From the NCBI GenBank assembly GCA_963169105.1, contig OY720632.1:3224001-3288000 (forward strand): a stretch of 64,000 bases of DNA. Direction: 5' to 3'. Of the stretch, positions 58,619 through 64,000 are shown piece by piece. The notes under the pieces are model-generated. The model did not search any database and was not told where the DNA came from. It was given only the letters and a program-made list of their open reading frames with translations. Position numbers and translations under genes: made by a program. The first letter of the stretch is position 1. The number at the start of each line of letters is the position of its first letter. This DNA is from Ceriagrion tenellum (lineage: Eukaryota; Arthropoda; Insecta; Odonata; Coenagrionidae).

Positions 58619-58690
58619 CGTGGAACTGTTGAAATCCAACAGTAACCATTAAAATCCAACAGTTACTGTTAAAATCCAACAGTTTTTTGC
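58619..58690. repeat. Short tandem repeat 'aaatccaacagt', three copies
   Basis: The 12-13-mer (a)aaatccaacagt occurs three times about 24 bp apart, joined by 'taaccatt' and 'tactgtt'. The unit is too short and too few for a CRISPR array. It lies between the composite element and the satellite. Confidence 0.7.
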
Positions 58691-58939
58691 AAAGGGTACT
58701 GATGGAGCGCCATTAATGATAGGTAAAGTCAATGGCGCTACAACTATGCTCGAATATTTTTCCAAACGTCCCATAATAATATATCACTGCGTCATACACC
58801 AAGAGGCACTGTGTGGGGAAACTTTAAATATGCAGCAAATTATGTCGCCAGTTGTGAATAAAATTTGAACAAAAGCATTAAACTGAAGAGAATTCAGAGA
58901 ATACTGTAAATTGTTAGATTTGGAATATGGTGATCTTAT

Positions 58940-61900
58940 CCCTCATTGTGAAGTTTTTTATTTTTAAGTTATTTATTATGAGTTGAATCGGAAAATCGAT
59001 ATTTTGGGCTCCTCAATGCCAATTATTATTAATTTTGGTAAAAATAATTTCTATAAATTCATATATTGATTTTGAAATGAAGAAATCTTAAGAATATTTT
59101 ACTTTTCGTTGAGCTTTTTACCCGGTTTTAGAAATCATGTGTCAAAAAAAGAAAATTTGCGAACTTGAGTGCAATATGTTAATTATTTAATGGAGAAAAT
59201 ACACCTGGAAAAATAAAATATAGATCTTGAAATGGAGAAGTGCATCGGAAAACGATTGATTGTGCACCTCATTGAAAATTTATTATTATTTTTTTGAGAA
59301 ATTTCTTTTTATAAATTTAAAATATGATTTTGAAATGAAGAAACTTAGATTATTTAGCTTTACGTTGAGAATTTTACCTGATTTTAGAAATCATGTGTAA
59401 GAAAATGAAAATTTGCATTTTTCCTGCAAGATGGTAATTATTTATAGGAGAAAATACTTCTGGAAAAATTAAAAATATTGATCTTGAAATTAAGAATTGG
59501 ATCGGAAAAACGATAGTTTGTGTTAATCATAACAAATTTGTTTTCATTTGTTGGGGAAATTGATATCTATAGATGCAAATATTGATTTTGAAATGAAGAA
59601 ATCTTAAGAATATGTCCATTTCGTTGAGTTTTAAATCCGATTTTAGAATTTTTGTATACGGAATAAAAATTGAGGCCTTGTGTTCAAAATGTCAATTGTT
59701 TAAAGGAAAAAATATTTCTTTCAAAACAAAACATTTGATCTTGAAATTTAGACGCGAATCGGAAATACGATAGTTTGTGCTCATCATTCATTCCAAATTG
59801 ACAATTATTTGTTGGAAAAATTTATTTTTGTATTAGAAAATATAGATCATAAAATGAAAAAATAATTAAGAATATTTTGCTTTTCGTTAAACATTTTACC
59901 TGGTTTAAGAAATCATGTGTCAGGCATAGAAAATATGCGCAGTTGTTTGCTAAATTATAATTCTTTGTTGGAGAACATACTTCTGGAAAATAATATTGAT
60001 GTTGACATTGAGAATTGATCCGGAAAAACGATGGTATGTATTCCTCATTGATAATTTAGTATTACGTTTCGGAAGAATTTATTTCTAAAAATGCAAATAT
60101 TGATTTAAAAATGAAGAAATGTTTCGAATATTTTGCCTTTTGTTGAGCATTTTACCTGGTTTTAGGATTCATGAGTAAGAAAAGAAAATTTGCGCACTCG
60201 CTTGCAAAATTATAATTATTTGTTGGAGAAAATACTTCTCGAAAAGTAAAAATCTTGAAGATGAATTTAATAATTAAATCGGAAAAACGATAGTTTGTGC
60301 TCTTCGTTGCCAATTTATTATTATTTGTTGGAGAAATTTATTTCTATCGCTGAAAATATTGATTTTGAAACGAAGGAATCTTAGGAAAACTTTTCTTTCC
60401 CTTCAGGTTTTAACGTGGTTTTAGATATTATTGGTCAGAACAATAAAAAATTGGCTCTTGTAGGCAAAATGTTAATTATTTATTGGAGAAAATTCTTCTG
60501 GAAAAATAAAAATAGTGATCTGGAAATTAAGAATTGAATCAAAAAACGATAGGTTGTCTCCTCAATTCAAATTTTATCATTATTTGGAGGAAAATTTTAT
60601 GTCTATAAATGCAAATATTGATATTTGAATGAGGAAATCTTAAGAATTTTTTGCTTTTCGTTGAGAATCTTTCCTGGTTTTATAAATATTGTTTATGAAA
60701 AAGACAATTTGCTCACTTGTTTCCAAGACGTCAATAATTTGTTGGACAAAATATTATTGGAAAAATGAAAATTTTGATCTTGAAATCAGGAAGTAAATCG
60801 GGAAAACGATAGCTTGAGCTTTACATTGGCAATTAATTATTAATTTTTGTGAATTCTATTTCTATGGCTGCAAATATTGAAGTTGAAATGAAAAATTCTT
60901 AAGAATATTGTACTTTTCGTTGAGGTTTTTATCCAGTTTGAGAATTCTTGTGTCAGGAATAATAAATGAGGCCTTGTGTGCAAGATGTCAATAATTTAAT
61001 GGAAAAAATATTTCTTTTAAAAGGAAATAATTGATCCTGAAATTAAGAAAATAAACGGAAAAACGATAGTTTGTGCTCCTCATTGCAAATTTATTATTAA
61101 TTTTTGGAGAAATACTCTTCTTTATTTGAAAATATAGATTGAAAAATGAAAAAACCTCAAGAGTATTTTGTTTTTCCTTGAACTTTTTACTTGGTTGACA
61201 TAACCATGAGTCAGACAGAGAAAATGTTGTGCACTTGTGTGCGAAATAATAATTATTTGTTGGAGAATAACTTATGGATAAATAAATATTTTGATCTTGA
61301 AAATAAGAATTGAATCGAAGGTACGATAGTTTGTACTCCTCATTGCAAATTTATAATTGTTTGTTGGAGAAAAAAATAATTTCTCTAATGCAAATATTAA
61401 TTTTGAAATGACAAAATCTTATCGATTTAAATTTTCCTTCTGTGTAATTAAATTCTAATATTGCACGTATTGATATTGAAATAAAGAAATCTTAAGAATA
61501 TTTTTCTTTTCGTGGAGCATTTTACCTGGTTTTAGAAATCTTGTGACAGAAAAGGAATAGTTGCCCACTTATGTGAGAAGTGATAATTATTTTTTGGAGA
61601 AATCACTTGTGGAAAAATAAAAATATTGATCTTGGGATTTATATAGCAATTGGAAAAACGATAGTTTGTGCCCTTTTTTGCAAATTTTGTGGAAATTTGT
61701 TGGAGAAATTTATTTCCAAAACTGCAAATATAATTTTGGAATGAAGAAATTATAAGAATATTTTGCTTTTCTTTGAGCTATTAACTTGGTTTCAGATATC
61801 ATTTGTCAGAAAACGAAGATTATGGCACTTGTCTGCAAAATCTTAATTTTAAAATGGAGAAAATAGTTGTAGTTAAAAAGAAAAAACAATTGATCTTGAA

Positions 61901-64000
61901 ATTAGGAATTGAATCAAAAAAGGACAGCCTCTGCTCCTCATTGCAAATTTTATCATTAGTTGGTAACGAAAATATCTATGAATGCAATTTTTGATATTAA
62001 AATGAAGAATCCTGAAAAATTATTTGGTTTTCGTTGAGCTTTCCTCCTGGTTTAAGAAAAAATGTTTAAGAAAAAGTAAATTTGCACACTAGTGTGCAAG
62101 ATGTTAATTATTTGTTGGAGAAAATATTTTTGGAAAATAGAAACTTTTGATTTCGAAAATAAGATTTAAATCGAAAAAACGATAGTTTGAGCTCCACATT
62201 GCCATTTTTTTTATTATTTTTTGGAGAGATTTATTTCGATAACAAAAAGTATTGATTTCGAAATGAATAAATCTTAAAAATATTTTCTTTTGGTTAAGCT
62301 AATAACCTGTTTTCAGATATCATTTGTCAGGAAACGATTATTCTCGACCTTTTGTTCAAAAAGTTAATTTTTACATGGAGAAATGACGTTTAGTAATACG
62401 GAAAATATTGATCTTGAAATTAAAAAGAGAATAGAAAACAATAGCTTGTTCAACTAGTTGAAATTTTTTTATCATTTGTCGTAGAGAATTATGTAGTAAA
62501 TGACAAATATTGATTTTGAAATGAAGGAACCTTTAGGATATATTCCTTCTCGTTCAACTTTTTACCTTGTTTTCGGAATCATGTGTCCGAAAAAGAAAAT
62601 TTTCCCAACTGTGGTCTTAGTGTTAATAATATGTTGCAGAAAACTTCCTCTGGAAAAATAAAATTGTTATTCTTGGAAATTAGAAGTGAATCGGAGAGAC
62701 GATAGTTTATGCTCCCCATTGCAAATTTATAATTTTTTTAGAGAAATTACTTCTTATAAATTTCAAATATTGATTTGAAAGTGAAAAAATCTTATAAATG
62801 TTTTACTTTTCGTTGAACATTTTACCTGGTTTTTGTTATCATGTTAAGGAAAAAAAAAGTTTTTGCACTTGTGTGCATGATTTCAATATTGTCGGAGAAT
62901 ATACATTTGGAAAAACGATAATTTTGATTTTATATTAGGAATTAAATCGGAAAAACGATAGATTAAGCTCCACATTGGAAATTAATTTTCAATTTTGGTG
63001 AATTCTATTTCTATGGCTGCAAATATTGATTTTGAAATGAAGAAATCTTAAGAATATGTCCATTTCGTTGAGTTTTAAATCCGATTTTAGAATTTTTGTA
63101 TACGGAATAAAAATTGAGGCCTTGTGTTCAAAATGTCAATTGTTTAAAGGAAAAAATATTTCTTTCAAAACAAAACATTTGATCTTGAAATTTAGACGCG
63201 AATCGGAAATACGATAGTTTGTGCTCATCATTCATTCCAAATTGACAATTATTTGTTGGAAAAATTTATTTTTGTATTAGAAAATATAGATCATAAAATG
63301 AAAAAATAATTAAGAATATTTTGCTTTTCGTTAAACATTTTACCTGGTTTAAGAAATCATGTGTCAGGCATAGAAAATATGCGCAGTTGTTTGCTAAATT
63401 ATAATTCTTTGTTGGAGAACATACTTCTGGAAAATAATATTGATGTTGAAATTGAGAATTGATCCGGAAAAACGATGGTATGTATTCCTCATTGATAATT
63501 TAGTATTACGTTTCGGAATAATTTATTTCTAATAATGCAAATATTGATTTAAAAATGAAGAAATGTTTCGAATATTTTGCCTTTTGTTGAGCATTTTACC
63601 TGGTTTTAGGATTCATGAGTAAGAAAAAGAAAATTTGCGCACTCGCTTGCAAAATTATAATTATTTGTTGGAGAAAATACTTCTCGAAAAGTAAAAATCT
63701 TGAAGATGAATTTAATAATTAAATCGGAAAAACGATAGTTTGTGCTCTTCGTTGCCAATTTATTATTATTTGTTGGAGAAATTTATTTCTATCGCTGAAA
63801 ATATTGATTTTGAAACGAAGGAATCTTAGGAAAATTTTTCTTTCCCTTCAGGTTTTAACGTGGTTTTAGATATTATTGGTCAGAACAATAAGAAATTGGC
63901 TCTTGTAGGCAAAATGTTAATTATTTATTGGAGAAAATTCTTCTGGAAAAATAAAAATAGTGATCTGGAAATTAAGAATTGAATCAAAAAACGATAGGTT
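58940..64000. repeat. Satellite array: 259-bp monomers, 13-mer higher-order unit
   Basis: The word (gg)aaaaacgatagtttgtgctc recurs about every 256-262 bp from 58997 to the right edge (for example 59511, 59768, 60029, 60288, 60547, 60807, 61063), about 20 monomers in all. Each also carries 'attgattttgaaatgaagaa', 'cttttcgttgagcattttac' and 'ttatttgttggagaaa'. Monomers are diverged, but 59577-60556 and 63021-64000 are almost identical (five substitutions and one single-base indel seen by eye) at an offset of 3444-3445 bp, equal to 13 monomers. One monomer (61324-61659) is about 75 bp longer through an internal partial duplication. The array runs off the window. No coding potential. Confidence 0.9.

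Noticed and set aside
58619..58690. Three spaced copies of aaatccaacagt, CRISPR-like at first glance
   Set aside because: The unit is 12-13 bp with about 11-bp spacers that themselves resemble each other, in an animal genome. It is an ordinary short tandem repeat.
58997..64000. Short open frames in the satellite (for example 61803-61994)
   Set aside because: They lie inside tandem monomers, are not conserved in register between monomers, and have no start context.
1..64000. tRNA, rRNA or other structured RNA genes
   Set aside because: I looked for box A/B-like and conserved rRNA words on both strands and saw none that I could support. A covariance-model scan would be needed to exclude them.

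Overview
This is animal nuclear DNA, most likely from an arthropod (probably an insect). It has GT-AG introns, AATAAA poly(A) signals, a secreted Gly/Tyr/Trp-rich protein of cuticle type, and a transposon mix common in arthropods: CR1-like and other APE-endonuclease LINEs, and Transib-, hAT- and piggyBac-like elements. There are no bacterial operons, no tRNA or rRNA gene that I could recognise, and no CRISPR array. Species assignment is not possible from this sequence alone.

Only two host genes are supported, both on the + strand. (1) At 660-4796 a two-exon gene encodes a 118-residue secreted glycine-rich protein; its phase-1 intron is 3.78 kb. (2) From 22756 to 45495, five phase-compatible exons with splice-like borders join to an unrecognised protein of about 168 residues. 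The introns of this gene carry much of the transposon load.

Layout: 1-0.2 kb LINE 3' remnant; 0.7-5.1 kb Gly-rich gene; 5.2-5.9 kb LINE chimera; 7.5-8.4 kb repeat-like block and LINE endonuclease fragment; 8.5-13.3 kb nearly full-length CR1-like LINE on the minus strand (PHD finger, coiled coil, FP-like domain, esterase-like piece, endonuclease, RT); 14.4-17.7 kb a second LINE bracketed by a 12-bp target duplication and hosting a nested RT fragment; 19.3-21.4 kb Transib-like transposase remnant; 22.7-45.5 kb host gene 2, with a 185-bp tandem repeat, a hAT remnant, two inverted copies of a hAT MITE, a second DDE-like transposase remnant, a piggyBac-type MITE, and a LINE interrupted by another LINE; 45.5-50.4 kb mostly unremarkable; 50.5-51.6 kb a 370-bp tandem repeat; 52.7-58.5 kb a composite element made of two 1.7-kb arms, each built from about 350-bp subrepeats; 58.9-64 kb a satellite with a 259-bp monomer and a 13-monomer higher-order period of 3,444 bp.

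Nothing here amounts to a new enzymatic system. The strongest unusual signals are structural. They are the higher-order satellite, the composite repeat element with GC-rich hairpins at one end and a TGAG/TCAG stretch at the other, and a LINE-in-LINE junction that recurs at the same nucleotide at two loci 32 kb apart. Domain and family names below come from motif recognition by eye; no database search was run.
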